A DNA stretch of 64,000 bases from Parvivirga hydrogeniphila (GTDB lineage Bacteria; Actinomycetota; Coriobacteriia; Anaerosomatales; Anaerosomataceae): assembly GCF_023371205.1 (NCBI RefSeq), contig NZ_JAMCCO010000002.1, positions 249,501 through 313,500 on the forward strand, written 5' to 3'. Within the stretch, counting starts at the first letter, position 1; each line of letters opens with the position of its first letter. The position numbers and the translations under genes are program-made. Under the pieces are notes generated by a model. It saw only the letters and a program-made list of their open reading frames with translations, had not been told where the DNA came from and did no database searches. This document shows positions 1 through 10,972 of this stretch, one piece after another.

Positions 1-1161
<1,161 letters not shown>

Positions 1162-1313
1162 CTGCCACCTCCGAGAAGCGAACGGTGCATCTCTCGCGCT
1201 GTTGTGTCCGCGCGAACGATGATACCCCCCCGCACGAGCGTAGCGCAGGCGGCTTCCCAAGCTCTTCACTGAATCTTCGCGGCCTGGACAGAGCTGGCGT
1301 GGATCGGGAGGCC

Positions 1314-2681
1314 CTACCCGCCTACGCCCGGCAGCGAGAGCGCGCCGGCGGACGCGAGGACGACGGCGAGGAGCAGCGTGGCAGCGGTCGCGATGCCGAT
1401 CGTCAGACCGGACGTCCAGCCTGGCCGCACCCGCTCTTCGGACGCGATCAGCACCGCCTGTCCGAAGAACGCCTGCCGTATGAGCTTGAAGTAGTAGCCC
1501 GCGGACACCACGCTCATCACCACAGCGACGACGACGAGCGCCGTCCGCCCGGCATCGAGCGCCGCGCCGAAGACGGCCACCTTGCCGAAGAAGCCCGCCA
1601 TGGGCGGCACGCCCACGAGCGAGAGCAGGAGCACGACGAGCGCCCACGCCACCGCCGGCCGCCGCTGGACGAGGCCGCCCCAGTCGTCGATAGCCGTCCC
1701 CTCTTCGCTCGCGACCACCATCACCGCGAACGATGGGACGGCGTAGATGATCGCGTACGCAAGCGCGCTCGCGCTCCCCGCGCCGAGGGCGAGCAGCACG
1801 TAGCCGCTGTGCGCGATGCCCGAGTACGCCATCAGCCGCCTGACGTCGCGCTGCGGGTAGGCGCCGAAGTTGCCGAGCAGCATCGAGGCGAGCGCCGCCG
1901 CCCCGAAGTACAGCGGCAGAAGGTCGCCTGCAGAAAGCGCCGCCGACAGCCTCAGGAGCGCCGCGACCCCCGCGATCTTCGGGACGGTCGACACGAAGGC
2001 AACCGCCGAGGCAGGAGCCCCCGCGTACGCGTCAGGCGTCCAGAAGTGGAACGGCGCCGCCGAAAGCTTCGCGAACATCCCGCTGAGCGCGAAGACGATG
2101 GCGAACGAGCCCAAGAGCCCCTCCGGCGACAGCGCCCCTGCGTGATCGAAGCGCGTCGTCCCCGAAAGGCCGAAAAGCAAGGAGAAGCCGTACAGCATCA
2201 CGAGGCTCGTCGTCATCGAGAGCAGGTAGTACTTCAGCGAGCCCTCGAGCGCGCGGGCGTCCGAACGCTCGTAGCCCATCATGACGTATGCCGGCATTGT
2301 GCCGAGCTCGATGGCGATGAACAGCGTCGCGAGGTCCTGCGCCGAAGCCATCAGCATGCCGCCGAGCGCCGCGAACTGCGCGAACGCCGCCATCTCTCGC
2401 GTCCGCTCGATGCTCGAGCCCGACAACCACAGCAGGTACAGCGCCGTGAGCGCGCTCACCGCCACGCGCGCATCGCGCGCTATCGCGTCGTACGCGAGCG
2501 TGCCCCCAGCTATCGGCCGCGTCACGCCGATGGCCGCTGCCGACAACGCGGCCGCAAACGTGAGCGCCGCTCCCAGCCGAGCGCCCGTGCGGTCGCCGCC
2601 GGGCAAGCGCTCGGCGAAGAGCGCTGCGAGCGCTCCTACAAGGACGAGCGCTTCAGGCACGAGGACGGCGAGCTCGGTCAC
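1314..2681 (-). CDS. nuoN: NADH-quinone oxidoreductase subunit N
   Basis: Antiporter-like proton-pumping membrane subunit of complex I, 455 aa. The start is GTG 2681, whose GTGA overlaps the nuoM stop by 4 bp; longer in-frame versions would run deep into nuoM. It is almost entirely hydrophobic, with about 13-14 membrane segments. It carries the proton-antiporter family signatures, including the conserved Glu region (LFIAIELGTMPAYVMMGY), Lys in EGSLKYYLLS and the PFHFWTPDAYAGAP motif. It is the last gene of the nuo operon, as in most bacteria. Confidence 0.96.
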   Translation of the reverse strand: MTELAVLVPEALVLVGALAALFAERLPGGDRTGARLGAALTFAAALSAAAIGVTRPIAGGTLAYDAIARDARVAVSALTALYLLWLSGSSIERTREMAAFAQFAALGGMLMASAQDLATLFIAIELGTMPAYVMMGYERSDARALEGSLKYYLLSMTTSLVMLYGFSLLFGLSGTTRFDHAGALSPEGLLGSFAIVFALSGMFAKLSAAPFHFWTPDAYAGAPASAVAFVSTVPKIAGVAALLRLSAALSAGDLLPLYFGAAALASMLLGNFGAYPQRDVRRLMAYSGIAHSGYVLLALGAGSASALAYAIIYAVPSFAVMVVASEEGTAIDDWGGLVQRRPAVAWALVVLLLSLVGVPPMAGFFGKVAVFGAALDAGRTALVVVAVVMSVVSAGYYFKLIRQAFFGQAVLIASEERVRPGWTSGLTIGIATAATLLLAVVLASAGALSLPGVGG

Positions 2682-4144
2682 GATCCCATCACCTTCTGTG
2701 CGAGCTCGGCCGCCGCCGGCGCGACGTAGCGCAGAAGCGAGTCCCACCACACGCCGACGGTGAGCGTGAGCGCCGCGAGCGGCACGAGCACGCCGATCTC
2801 GCGGAGCGTCAGGTCTGCGATGCCTGCGACCGCTTCCGACGGCTCGCCCAGCACGACGCGCTGCACCATCGTCAGCATGTACGCCGCCGCAAGCAGCACG
2901 CCGACGGCCGAGACGATCACCCAGCCGCTCGGCACGAGCGCGGACTTCCATGCGCCGAGGAGGCTCAAGAACTCGCCGACGAACCCCGAGAGCCCTGGCA
3001 GCCCGAGCGATGCGAACGACGCGAATGCGAGCAGACCGCCGGCGACCGGCACCTGCACCGAAAGCCCGGAGACGTCCTCGATCATGCGGGTATGCGTGCG
3101 CTCGTACACCATGCCGACGAGCAAGAACAGCATGCCCGTGACCACGCCGTGCGAGAACATGACCGCGACGGCCCCCGAAATCCCTTCAGGCGTGCCCGCA
3201 GCGATGCCGAGCATCACGAAGCCCATGTGCGAGACGCTGGAGTACGCCACCAGCTTCTTGAGGTCCGTCTGCGCGAACGCGAGCGCCGCGCCGTACACGA
3301 TCGAGATCGCGGCGAGCGCTGCGACCACCGGGGCCCACGCGCGCGACGCTTCGGGGAGGATCGGAAGCGCTGCACGGATGAAGCCGTACGTGCCCATCTT
3401 GAGCAGGATGCCGGCGAGCAGGACAGATGCCGCCGTCGGCGCCTCGACGTGCGCGTCAGGCAGCCAGGTGTGCAGCGGGAAGACCGGCACCTTCACGGCA
3501 AAGCCCAAGAAGAACGCGGCGAACACCCACATCTGGAACCGCTCCGGGAAACCGCGGCCAGCAAGCGCCACCATGTCCAGCGTCCCTCCTGCGGGGTGCA
3601 GGTACAGCGCGATGATGCCGACGAGCATGAACACCGAGCCGAACAGCGTGTACAGGAAGAACTTCAGCGAGGCGTACTGGCGCCGCGGCCCGCCCCACCA
3701 CGCGATGAGGAAGTACATCGGCACGAGCACGAGCTCCCAGAACACGTAGAACAACACGAAGTCGAGGGCGACGAACACGCCGTTCATCCCGACTTCGAGG
3801 AGCATAAGAAGCGCGAAGTACGTCTTCGGACGCTCGGCGACGTTCCACGAAGCGACCACCGCGAGCACCGACAGCAGGGCCGAGAGGGCCAGCATCGGCA
3901 ACGACATGCCGTCGACGCCGAGGTGGTACTCGCTGCCGATCTGCGGGATCCAGCGGGCCCGCTCGACGAACTGCATCCCCGCATGCGGGTCGAATGCCGC
4001 CACCAGCCACACGGTGAGCGCGAGGACCATGCCCGAAGTGACGAGCGCGAGCGCACGCGACGCACGAGCGCTCGGCACGAGCGCGCACACCGCAGCACCC
4101 GCGAGCGGAAGGAAGACGATGGCAGACAGCAGATGGGAGGTCAC
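2678..4144 (-). CDS. nuoM: NADH-quinone oxidoreductase subunit M
   Basis: Second antiporter-like subunit of complex I, 488 aa, the usual length. Translation starts at GTG 4144, three bases after the nuoL stop. It has about 14 membrane segments, the conserved Glu in the FYVFWELVLVPMYFLI helix and the FPLHTWLPDAHVEAPT motif shared by NuoL, NuoM and Mrp antiporters. Translational coupling with nuoL upstream and nuoN downstream supports co-assembly in the membrane arm. Confidence 0.97.
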   Translation of the reverse strand: MTSHLLSAIVFLPLAGAAVCALVPSARASRALALVTSGMVLALTVWLVAAFDPHAGMQFVERARWIPQIGSEYHLGVDGMSLPMLALSALLSVLAVVASWNVAERPKTYFALLMLLEVGMNGVFVALDFVLFYVFWELVLVPMYFLIAWWGGPRRQYASLKFFLYTLFGSVFMLVGIIALYLHPAGGTLDMVALAGRGFPERFQMWVFAAFFLGFAVKVPVFPLHTWLPDAHVEAPTAASVLLAGILLKMGTYGFIRAALPILPEASRAWAPVVAALAAISIVYGAALAFAQTDLKKLVAYSSVSHMGFVMLGIAAGTPEGISGAVAVMFSHGVVTGMLFLLVGMVYERTHTRMIEDVSGLSVQVPVAGGLLAFASFASLGLPGLSGFVGEFLSLLGAWKSALVPSGWVIVSAVGVLLAAAYMLTMVQRVVLGEPSEAVAGIADLTLREIGVLVPLAALTLTVGVWWDSLLRYVAPAAAELAQKVMGS

Positions 4145-4147
4145 AGC

Positions 4148-6052
4148 TCAGACCCCTTTCACGACGAGCAGCACCATGACCAGCACGATCGCGCCGAACA
4201 TCAGCGCCTGATACGCCTGCACGCGTCCGACCTGCACAGCGCGCGCACGTTCGCCTCCCGCCACGACCGCCGCCGCAGCGCCGTTCACCGCGCCGTCCAC
4301 CACGGTGGCGTCGAACCAGGAACCGATGCTGGAAAGCACGCGCCAGAGCCGGCCGGCCCCGTTCACGACGGCGTCGATGACGCCGAGGTCGAAGCGGGCG
4401 AGCCGCTCAGCGAGCCTCGCGTACGGCTTGACGATGAAGTGGTCGTAGGTGAGGTCGAAGTACAGCTTGAGCGTGAGCGCGGTATACAGCGCACCGGCGC
4501 GCTCCTTGAGCGGGCGTGTGTTCAGGACCATCGTCCGACGGCCGTACACCCACCAACCCGCAGCGAGCCCTGCGACGGCGACGCCCACAGACAGCGCAGC
4601 CACGCCCGGCTGCGGCCACGGAATCTCGTGCCCGAGGAACTCGCCGATCGCCGGTCCGGCGAACCCGATGACGGCCGTGATCGCGGCGAGCACGACCATC
4701 GGCGCCAGCATCTCGACGTGCGCCTCGCGCAGCCCCTCAGTCTGCGGCGGACCTGTGAACACGCGGAAGAACAGCCGCGCGACATAGAACGCCGTCACGA
4801 AGGCCGCGACGAGCGCCACAGCAAGCGCGAGGTACTGGTGCTCGTGCACGAGCACGGTGAGGATCTCGTCTTTGCTGAAGAAGCCGGACAGCGGCGGCAC
4901 GCCGGCAAGCGCAAGCGCGCCGGCACCGAAGGCGGCTGTCGTCACGGGCATGTGCTTGGCCAGACCGCCCATCTCTCGCATGTCTTGCGTGTGCGCCGCG
5001 TGGATGATCACGCCTGCGCCCAAGAACAGCAGCGACTTGAAGAACGCGTGCGTCACGAGGTGGTACATCCCGGCGGCGAACCCGCCTGCCCCGAGCGCCA
5101 CGAACATGTAGCCGAGCTGGCTTATCGTCGAGTACGCGAGGACCTTCTTGATGTCGTGCTGCACGGCTGCGAGCAGGCCGCCTACAAGCGCCGTGAGCGC
5201 TCCCACCACGAGCGTGACGGTGAGCGCCACGCCGCTGGCCTCGAAAATCGGCAGCGCTCGGCCAACGAGGTACACGCCTGCCGCCACCATGGTCGCCGCG
5301 TGGATGAGGGCCGATGCGGGTGTGGGACCCGCCATCGCGTCAGGCAGCCAGACGTGCAGCGGCAGTTGCGCAGACTTCCCCATCGCGCCGAACAGGAGCA
5401 GGAGCGCCACCGCAGTCGCGGCCTTCGGCTCCCACGCGTGCCCGTGAAGCACCGTGGCGAAGTCGAACGAGCCGACGGTCGCGTACATGACGAGCAGACC
5501 CAGCAAGAAGCCGATGTCGCCGACGCGCGTGGTGAGGAACGCCTTGATGGACGCGGTCCTTGGCCCCTCTTGCTGGTGCCAGAAACCGATGAGCAGGTAC
5601 GAGCACAGGCCCATGACCTCCCAGGCCATGAACAGCTGTAAGAAGCTGTCGGCCAGCACGAGCGTGAGCATCGCCGCGGTGAACAAGGACAGCACTGCGA
5701 AGTACCACCCGATGCGGTCCTCGCGGTGCATGTATCCGATCGAGTACACCTGCACCGCCGTCCCGACGACGGTCACGACGAGCGCCATGAGCGCGCCTGT
5801 CGGATCGACGACGATGCGGAACGGCAGTGCTGCATCGCCTACGTGCGCGAAGGCCGTCGCGAACGCGACGACCGGCTCGACCTCGTGCCCGCCCGGCCAC
5901 ACCTGCGCGAACGCAGCGGCCGCAAGCGCGAGCGAGCCGAACACGGCTGCGACCGAGAGCGGCACGAGGCGGTTGCGCCACGCGCGCGGAAGCGGTGCGA
6001 GCACCGCGAACGCCAGCGCGGGAAGAAGCGGTATGAGCGCCACGTAGCCCAC
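4148..6052 (-). CDS. nuoL: NADH-quinone oxidoreductase subunit L
   Basis: Distal antiporter-like subunit of complex I, 634 aa including the C-terminal region that carries the lateral helix. The start is GTG 6052, three bases past the nuoK stop. Conserved motifs include FMAWEVMGLCSYLLIGFW (key Glu), LHVWLPDAMAGPTPASALIH and the Lys-rich DIKKVLAYSTISQLGYM. The length argues for a true NuoL rather than an Mrp or hydrogenase subunit. Confidence 0.97.
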   Translation of the reverse strand: MGYVALIPLLPALAFAVLAPLPRAWRNRLVPLSVAAVFGSLALAAAAFAQVWPGGHEVEPVVAFATAFAHVGDAALPFRIVVDPTGALMALVVTVVGTAVQVYSIGYMHREDRIGWYFAVLSLFTAAMLTLVLADSFLQLFMAWEVMGLCSYLLIGFWHQQEGPRTASIKAFLTTRVGDIGFLLGLLVMYATVGSFDFATVLHGHAWEPKAATAVALLLLFGAMGKSAQLPLHVWLPDAMAGPTPASALIHAATMVAAGVYLVGRALPIFEASGVALTVTLVVGALTALVGGLLAAVQHDIKKVLAYSTISQLGYMFVALGAGGFAAGMYHLVTHAFFKSLLFLGAGVIIHAAHTQDMREMGGLAKHMPVTTAAFGAGALALAGVPPLSGFFSKDEILTVLVHEHQYLALAVALVAAFVTAFYVARLFFRVFTGPPQTEGLREAHVEMLAPMVVLAAITAVIGFAGPAIGEFLGHEIPWPQPGVAALSVGVAVAGLAAGWWVYGRRTMVLNTRPLKERAGALYTALTLKLYFDLTYDHFIVKPYARLAERLARFDLGVIDAVVNGAGRLWRVLSSIGSWFDATVVDGAVNGAAAAVVAGGERARAVQVGRVQAYQALMFGAIVLVMVLLVVKGV

Positions 6053-6055
6053 GGC

Positions 6056-6379
6056 CTACCCCTTCAGCTCTTCCATCGCCTCGAGCTCGATCGTCTTCTT
6101 CTGCCGGTAGATCGCCAGCACGAGCGCAAGGCCCAGGCCGATCTCCGCGGCGGACACCACCATCGAGAACACCGCGAAGTACTGCCCCGTCATGGCCGCC
6201 GGGTCGGTGAAGCGCGAGAGCGAGACGAGATTGAGGTTGACCGCGTTGGCCATCAGTTCGAGCGACATCAGCACCATCACGGCGCTCTTGCGCGAGAGCG
6301 CGCCGTACAGGCCGAGCGAGAACAGCACGGCCGATAGCGCCATGAACTGCGCCGCGCCCGCCGGCGCACCGATCGTCAT
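6056..6379 (-). CDS. nuoK: NADH-quinone oxidoreductase subunit K
   Basis: Small three-helix membrane subunit of complex I, 107 aa, the usual size. It holds the two acidic residues typical of the family: Glu in VLMSLELMANAVNLN and Glu in VVSAAEIGLGLALVL. The first supports proton translocation between the antiporter subunits. The start ATG 6379 overlaps the nuoJ stop by 4 bp. Confidence 0.97.
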   Translation of the reverse strand: MTIGAPAGAAQFMALSAVLFSLGLYGALSRKSAVMVLMSLELMANAVNLNLVSLSRFTDPAAMTGQYFAVFSMVVSAAEIGLGLALVLAIYRQKKTIELEAMEELKG

Positions 6380-6876
6380 CGCCGGTCACCTCCCGACCAC
6401 CACACGGCTCCCACCAGCGCCACGAGCAGCACGAGCGACGCGATCTCGAAGGGGACGGCCCACTCGGTGAACAGCACGCGGCCGAAGTCGGCCATCGTCG
6501 GCACCGACTCGGGCATCACCCCGACCGGCAGGGGCGCTCGCGAGATGGCGAGCAGCATCGCGCCGCCGAAGAGGGCCGCAAGCGCAAGCGCGCCCCACCC
6601 TGGCTCGAACGGCCGTACGGCGTCCTCCCTGCGCCGCAAGGTCAGCATGATCGTGAACAGCACGAGCACCGACACCGCGCCGGCGTACACGAGCGCCTGC
6701 ACGAGCGCGAGGAACTCCGCGTCGAGCAGAAGGTACAGGCCGGCCGTGGCCAGCATCGTCTCGAGCAGCCAGAGCGCAGCGTGCACCACGTTGCGCGTCG
6801 AGAGCATCATCACCGCCCCGCCGATGCTCGCGAACGCCAGAAGGAAGAACGCGACGCCGTTGACGGTCTCAGCCAT
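6376..6876 (-). CDS. nuoJ: NADH-quinone oxidoreductase subunit J
   Basis: Five-helix membrane subunit of complex I, 166 aa. I chose ATG 6876 (MAETVNGVAFFLLAF), which overlaps nuoI by 8 bp. An upstream in-frame extension would add about 28 Arg/Lys-rich residues read through nuoI coding sequence and is not credible. Helix 3 contains the family motif ALVQALVYAGAVSVLVLF, the site of the pi-bulge in characterised complex I. Confidence 0.95.
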   Translation of the reverse strand: MAETVNGVAFFLLAFASIGGAVMMLSTRNVVHAALWLLETMLATAGLYLLLDAEFLALVQALVYAGAVSVLVLFTIMLTLRRREDAVRPFEPGWGALALAALFGGAMLLAISRAPLPVGVMPESVPTMADFGRVLFTEWAVPFEIASLVLLVALVGAVWWSGGDRR

Positions 6877-7351
6877 CAGCACGATCACCCGCCTCGTCCG
6901 AGACAGCGCCTTCAGACTTCGCCTTTTCTTCGCGGTGCTTGGCGGCGCTCGCCGCGTCAACGTCCTGAAGCAGCGTCCGGCGCAGGCCCGCAGGATCGGT
7001 CACCGCCAGCTCGTACTCGTGGCTCATCTCGATGGCGTCGAACGGGCACGCCTCGACGCACAGGCCGCACATCATGCACGCGCCGAGCTCGTAGTCGAAA
7101 CGCACGATGTGCTTGGACTTGTCCTCGCGCGTCTCGACGTCGAGCGAGAGGATGTGGTCGGGGCAGGTGCGGACGCAGGTCATGCACGCCGTGCAGCGCG
7201 GCGAACCGTCCTCGAACCACCGCGGTGCGACGGCCCAGCGCGCTCGCTCGGGAAGCTCGACCTTCTCGTGCGGGTACTTCACGGTGATCGGCCCGCGCAG
7301 CATGTTGCGCATCGTGATGCGGAGCCCGTTGATGAGTCCTGCGCCCCACAT
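6869..7351 (-). CDS. nuoI: NADH-quinone oxidoreductase subunit I (2 x [4Fe-4S])
   Basis: Peripheral-arm ferredoxin-like subunit, 160 aa. Two CxxCxxCxxxCP motifs (CTACMTCVRTCP and CMMCGLCVEACP) bind clusters N6a and N6b, which hand electrons to NuoB. The C-terminal 35 residues are a charged extension (AASAAKHREEKAKSEG). The start ATG 7351 is one base past the nuoH stop. Because NuoEFG are absent here, NuoI is a plausible docking point for whatever donor feeds the complex (inference). Confidence 0.97.
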   Translation of the reverse strand: MWGAGLINGLRITMRNMLRGPITVKYPHEKVELPERARWAVAPRWFEDGSPRCTACMTCVRTCPDHILSLDVETREDKSKHIVRFDYELGACMMCGLCVEACPFDAIEMSHEYELAVTDPAGLRRTLLQDVDAASAAKHREEKAKSEGAVSDEAGDRADG

Positions 7352-7352
7352 C

Positions 7353-8375
7353 TCAGCCCACCACCCTCGCGAGTGCAGGCAGCGCCTTGATCACGACGCC
7401 CATCACCACCACGAGCACGAGCGAGACCGGGATGAGCCGCTTCCACCCGAGCTCCATCAGCGTGTCGATGCGCACACGGGGGTAGGTGCCGCGGATCCAC
7501 ATCATCACGAAGATGCCGACGTACGTCTTGAGCAGGAACGTCACTGGCGCGAGCGCCGCACTCACGCTCTGGGGAACCCACGGCAGCGTCCACCCGCCGA
7601 AGAACAGCGTGACCGCAAGCGCCGAGATGATGAAGTGGTTGCTGAACTCGGAGAGGAACAGCAGCCCGAACTTCATCGCCGAGTACTCGGTCGCGAACCC
7701 GGAGACCAGCTCGGACTCCGCCTCCGACATGTCGAACGGCGTCTGGTTCGATTCGATGAGCGCAGCGATGAGAAAGACCGCGAACGTCGGGAGGAGCAGC
7801 GGGTCGAAGATGAACCATCGCGGCACGAAGCCCGCCCACACGCCGCTTTGCGCCTCCACGATGCGCCCGAGGTCGGCCGTGCCCGTGAGCATCACGATCG
7901 GAAGGACCGACAGCAGCAGCGGCACTTCGTACGCGATCTGCTGCCCCGCGGCGCGCATGCCGCCGAGAAGCGACCACTTGTTGCCGGACGCCCACCCCGC
8001 GATCAGGATGCCGAGCGGCACGAACGAGAGCGCCGTGAACGTGTACAGCAGCCCCGCATCCAGGCGGACCGCCCGGACAGACGACGAGAACGGCAGCGCT
8101 GCGTACGCCGCAAGCGAGGGCACGAAGACCACGAGCGGCGCGAGCCAGAACAGCGCCTTGTCGGCGGCGCGCGGCATCACGTCTTCTTTGGTGAGCAGCT
8201 TGAGCACGTCCATCGTCGTCTGGAAGATGCCGGAAGGCCCCATCTCCAACGGCCCGTAGCGCAGGTGCAGGTGGCCGAGCACCTTGCGGAGCATCCAGAT
8301 CATCACCACGCCGTTGGCGAGCATGAGCGCGAGGCACGCCAACACCTTGAGGACCGATGCGATGACCGGGCTCAT
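7353..8375 (-). CDS. nuoH: NADH-quinone oxidoreductase subunit H
   Basis: Membrane subunit that forms the quinone chamber with NuoB and NuoD, 340 aa with eight predicted membrane helices. It shows the characteristic sequences RYGPLEMGPSGIFQTTMDVLKLL and FDMSEAESELVSGFATEYS, whose acidic residues link quinone reduction to proton pumping. The start ATG 8375 overlaps the nuoD stop by 4 bp. Confidence 0.97.
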   Translation of the reverse strand: MSPVIASVLKVLACLALMLANGVVMIWMLRKVLGHLHLRYGPLEMGPSGIFQTTMDVLKLLTKEDVMPRAADKALFWLAPLVVFVPSLAAYAALPFSSSVRAVRLDAGLLYTFTALSFVPLGILIAGWASGNKWSLLGGMRAAGQQIAYEVPLLLSVLPIVMLTGTADLGRIVEAQSGVWAGFVPRWFIFDPLLLPTFAVFLIAALIESNQTPFDMSEAESELVSGFATEYSAMKFGLLFLSEFSNHFIISALAVTLFFGGWTLPWVPQSVSAALAPVTFLLKTYVGIFVMMWIRGTYPRVRIDTLMELGWKRLIPVSLVLVVVMGVVIKALPALARVVG

Positions 8376-9580
8376 CGGTCGATCTCTCCCATCATGACGT
8401 CGGTGGAGCCGATGATCATCACCACGTCCGCGATGAGATGCCCCGGCAGGATCTCTTCCAAGGCCTGGAGCGCGAACAGCGACGGTGCCCGATAGTGGAA
8501 GCGGTATGGGCGCTCGCTCCCGTCAGAGACGAGGTGGACCCCCGTCTCCCCGCGCGAGGACTCGACGGCGGCATAGACCTCCCCGGCCGGCGGTCGCAGC
8601 ACCTTCGGCACCTTCGCCATGTGCGGACCTTCGGGCATGCCGTCCACCAACTGCCGTATCATCCGCGCGGCCTGGCGCATCTCTTCCATGCGCACGACGT
8701 ACCGGTCCCACGCGTCGCCCGCCGTCCCCACTGGGACGTCGAACTCCAGCTCGGGGTATGCGGCGTACGGGCGGTCCACGCGCACATCGTAGCGGACACC
8801 GCTCGCTCGCAGGTTAGGACCGGTCAGGCCGAAGGCGAGCGCCTGCTCGCGCGTGATGACCCCGATGCCTTTCACCCGAGACTGGAAGATCTCGTTGCCG
8901 CCGAGCAGCGCGTGGTGCTCGGGCAGGTAGACGTTCTCGAAGGTGTCGACGAACGCCCGGATCTTCGCGTCGATGCCGGCCGGCAGGTCCCGCACGACGC
9001 CGCCAGGCCGGACGTAGTTGAACATCATGCGCTGACCGCTGATGGCCTCAAGGATGTCCAGGAGCGCTTCACGGTCGCGCATCGCGTACAGGAACTGCCC
9101 CATCGCCCCTGTGTCGAGCCCGAACGTGCCGTACCACACCAGGTGGCTCGCGATACGGTTGAGCTCGCTTGCAAGCGAGCGCAGCCAGTGCGCCTTTCGC
9201 GGGACCTCGACCTCGAGCAGCTGCTCGGTCGCGAGGGCCGCCGCAAGCTCGCCCATGATGCCGCTCACGTAGTCGCCGCGGTCCATGAGGGTACCGAGCG
9301 CGTCGTACCGTCGATGCTCGGCGACCTTCTCGATGCCGCGGTGCAGGTAGCCGATGGACGCTTCGGCGGTGACGACCTCCTCGCCGTCGGCCTCAACGAG
9401 CATGCGCAGGACGCCGTGGGTGGACGGGTGCTGGGGGCCCATGTTGATGACGAGGTGCTCCGTGCGCAGGCCGTCCACACCGGAAGGCGCACGCCGAAGA
9501 CCCGCCGGCAGCACCGGCGGTTCGTGCATGCCCTCGCCGATCAGACCGGCGTCGTAGACGTCGTAGCGAGGATCGCTCAT
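8372..9580 (-). CDS. nuoD: NADH-quinone oxidoreductase subunit D
   Basis: 49-kDa-type peripheral subunit lining the quinone site, 402 aa. It is homologous to NiFe hydrogenase large subunits but lacks their metal-binding cysteines. Conserved sequences include NMGPQHPSTHGVLR (quinone-site His) and IGYLHRGIEK, and the C-terminus reads IIGSTDVMMGEIDR as usual. The start is ATG 9580, overlapping the nuoC stop by 4 bp; further upstream the frame is nuoC antiphase sequence. Confidence 0.97.
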   Translation of the reverse strand: MSDPRYDVYDAGLIGEGMHEPPVLPAGLRRAPSGVDGLRTEHLVINMGPQHPSTHGVLRMLVEADGEEVVTAEASIGYLHRGIEKVAEHRRYDALGTLMDRGDYVSGIMGELAAALATEQLLEVEVPRKAHWLRSLASELNRIASHLVWYGTFGLDTGAMGQFLYAMRDREALLDILEAISGQRMMFNYVRPGGVVRDLPAGIDAKIRAFVDTFENVYLPEHHALLGGNEIFQSRVKGIGVITREQALAFGLTGPNLRASGVRYDVRVDRPYAAYPELEFDVPVGTAGDAWDRYVVRMEEMRQAARMIRQLVDGMPEGPHMAKVPKVLRPPAGEVYAAVESSRGETGVHLVSDGSERPYRFHYRAPSLFALQALEEILPGHLIADVVMIIGSTDVMMGEIDR

Positions 9581-10020
9581 CGCGTGAACTCCTCTGGCGA
9601 TCGCACCGGGACGTCCTTGCGCAGGAGGGGCGGAACGCCTTCGGTGGTCAGCAACCGCTTGGGGTTCGGATGGTTCGTGAGCCGAAGACCGAAGAGCTCG
9701 GCCGTCTCTCGCTCCGGCATGAGCGCAGCGGGGCAGGTCTGCCACACGCTCGCAAGCTCGCCGTCGTACGGCACGGCCGTCTTGACGAACACGTCCTGGC
9801 CGGCCTCGTAGGAGCGGAGGTGGTAGGTGATCTCGATGTGCTCGCCGGTATCGGTGCCCAGGAGGTCCACAAGCGAGTCGAGGCCTGCCTCCTTCAGCCG
9901 CCCGAGCGCTTCTTCCGCCTCGCCGCGGCCGACGCGCGCGACGACGCCGAGACGCTCCTCGGCGACCGTCGCGCCCTCGATTCCAGCGAGCAGCCGCTCG
10001 ACGTCAGCCACGTGCAGCAT
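9577..10020 (-). CDS. nuoC: NADH-quinone oxidoreductase subunit C
   Basis: 30-kDa-type peripheral subunit of complex I, 147 aa. It carries the family signature around [22 protein letters not shown], where most homologues have ERE-x-D-x-FG. The start is ATG 10020, which overlaps nuoB by 17 bp. The gene is separate from nuoD, not fused to it. Confidence 0.95.
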   Translation of the reverse strand: MLHVADVERLLAGIEGATVAEERLGVVARVGRGEAEEALGRLKEAGLDSLVDLLGTDTGEHIEITYHLRSYEAGQDVFVKTAVPYDGELASVWQTCPAALMPERETAELFGLRLTNHPNPKRLLTTEGVPPLLRKDVPVRSPEEFTR

Positions 10021-10501
10021 CGACGCGCTCCTTCGCACGCTCGGCGATCTTCTTCTGCAGCTGGATGAAGGCGTACTGCACGGACTCCGGACGCGGCGGG
10101 CAGCCCGGCACGTACACGTCGACGGGCACCACCGTGTCGACGCCGAGGACCACGTTTGGGTACTCGCGGAACGGGCCGCCGGTCGACGCGCACGCGCCCA
10201 TCGCAACCACCCACTTGGGCTCCGGCATCTGATCGTAGAGCCGTCTGACGGTCTCGGCCATCTTGCGGTTCACCGTGCCGGCGACGATCATCACGTCGGC
10301 CTGGCGTGGGCTTGCGCGAAAGAACACGCCCATGCGGTCGAAGTCGAACCGAGGGCCGCTCGCGTGCATGAGCCCCTCGATCGCGCAGCATGCGATGCCG
10401 AACGCGAGGTACCAGAGCGAATTGCGCCGCGCGTAGTCGAACAGCTGCTCGCTGCGGGCGAACAGGACGGAGTTCTCGCCAGTCAGTCTGTCTAGCGCCA
10501 C
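10004..10501 (-). CDS. nuoB: NADH-quinone oxidoreductase subunit B (N2 cluster)
   Basis: Holds the terminal [4Fe-4S] cluster N2 that reduces quinone, 165 aa. All four ligands are visible: the tandem Cys38-Cys39 in GIACCAIE, Cys104 in GACASTGG and Cys134 in VPGCPPRPE. The best start is GTG 10501, overlapping the nuoA stop by 10 bp. It gives the usual short N-terminus before [12 protein letters not shown]. Confidence 0.96.
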   Translation of the reverse strand: MALDRLTGENSVLFARSEQLFDYARRNSLWYLAFGIACCAIEGLMHASGPRFDFDRMGVFFRASPRQADVMIVAGTVNRKMAETVRRLYDQMPEPKWVVAMGACASTGGPFREYPNVVLGVDTVVPVDVYVPGCPPRPESVQYAFIQLQKKIAERAKERVDAARG

Positions 10502-10857
10502 TTGAGCGCGCCCTCCTTCCAGGCGTACGCGAGCCCGAGCGCGAGGATGGCGATGAACAGGAGCATCTCCGCCAGCACGAAGACGCCCATCGCGTTGAAG
10601 GCGACCGCCCAGGGATACAGGAAGACCGTCTCGATGTCGAAGACGACGAACAGGAGCGCGTATACGTAGTACCCGATGCGGAACTGCACCCACGGAGGAC
10701 CCACCGGCTCGACGCCGCACTCGTAGGTGGACGTCTTGCGCGCGTCAGGCTTCGAAGGAGCGAGCAGGCTCGAGGCGAGCACCGCCACGGGCACGAACAG
10801 CGCCCCGACGACGATGAACGCCGCCAGCGTCAGATGATCAAGAGCGGACGTGTGCAC
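10492..10857 (-). CDS. nuoA: NADH-quinone oxidoreductase subunit A
   Basis: Three-helix membrane subunit of complex I, 121 aa, first gene of the operon. The family loop [13 protein letters not shown] and the motif [12 protein letters not shown] are intact. I chose GTG 10857. A GGGAGGAGGT sequence lies 11 bp upstream and a GGAG 4 bp upstream, so GTG 10869 cannot be fully excluded. A promoter at 10973-11002 leaves an untranslated leader of about 110 nt. Confidence 0.93.
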   Translation of the reverse strand: MHTSALDHLTLAAFIVVGALFVPVAVLASSLLAPSKPDARKTSTYECGVEPVGPPWVQFRIGYYVYALLFVVFDIETVFLYPWAVAFNAMGVFVLAEMLLFIAILALGLAYAWKEGALKWR

Positions 10858-10972
10858 GGCACTCCGCACCTCCTCCCCGGAAAGACGCCTGCCGCCTCCC
10901 ACAGCATACCCGTGGCACGGCAACGCCCGCGGCGGGCACCGGGGGAGACCCGTCCGGGGGCGAGGTTGCCGC

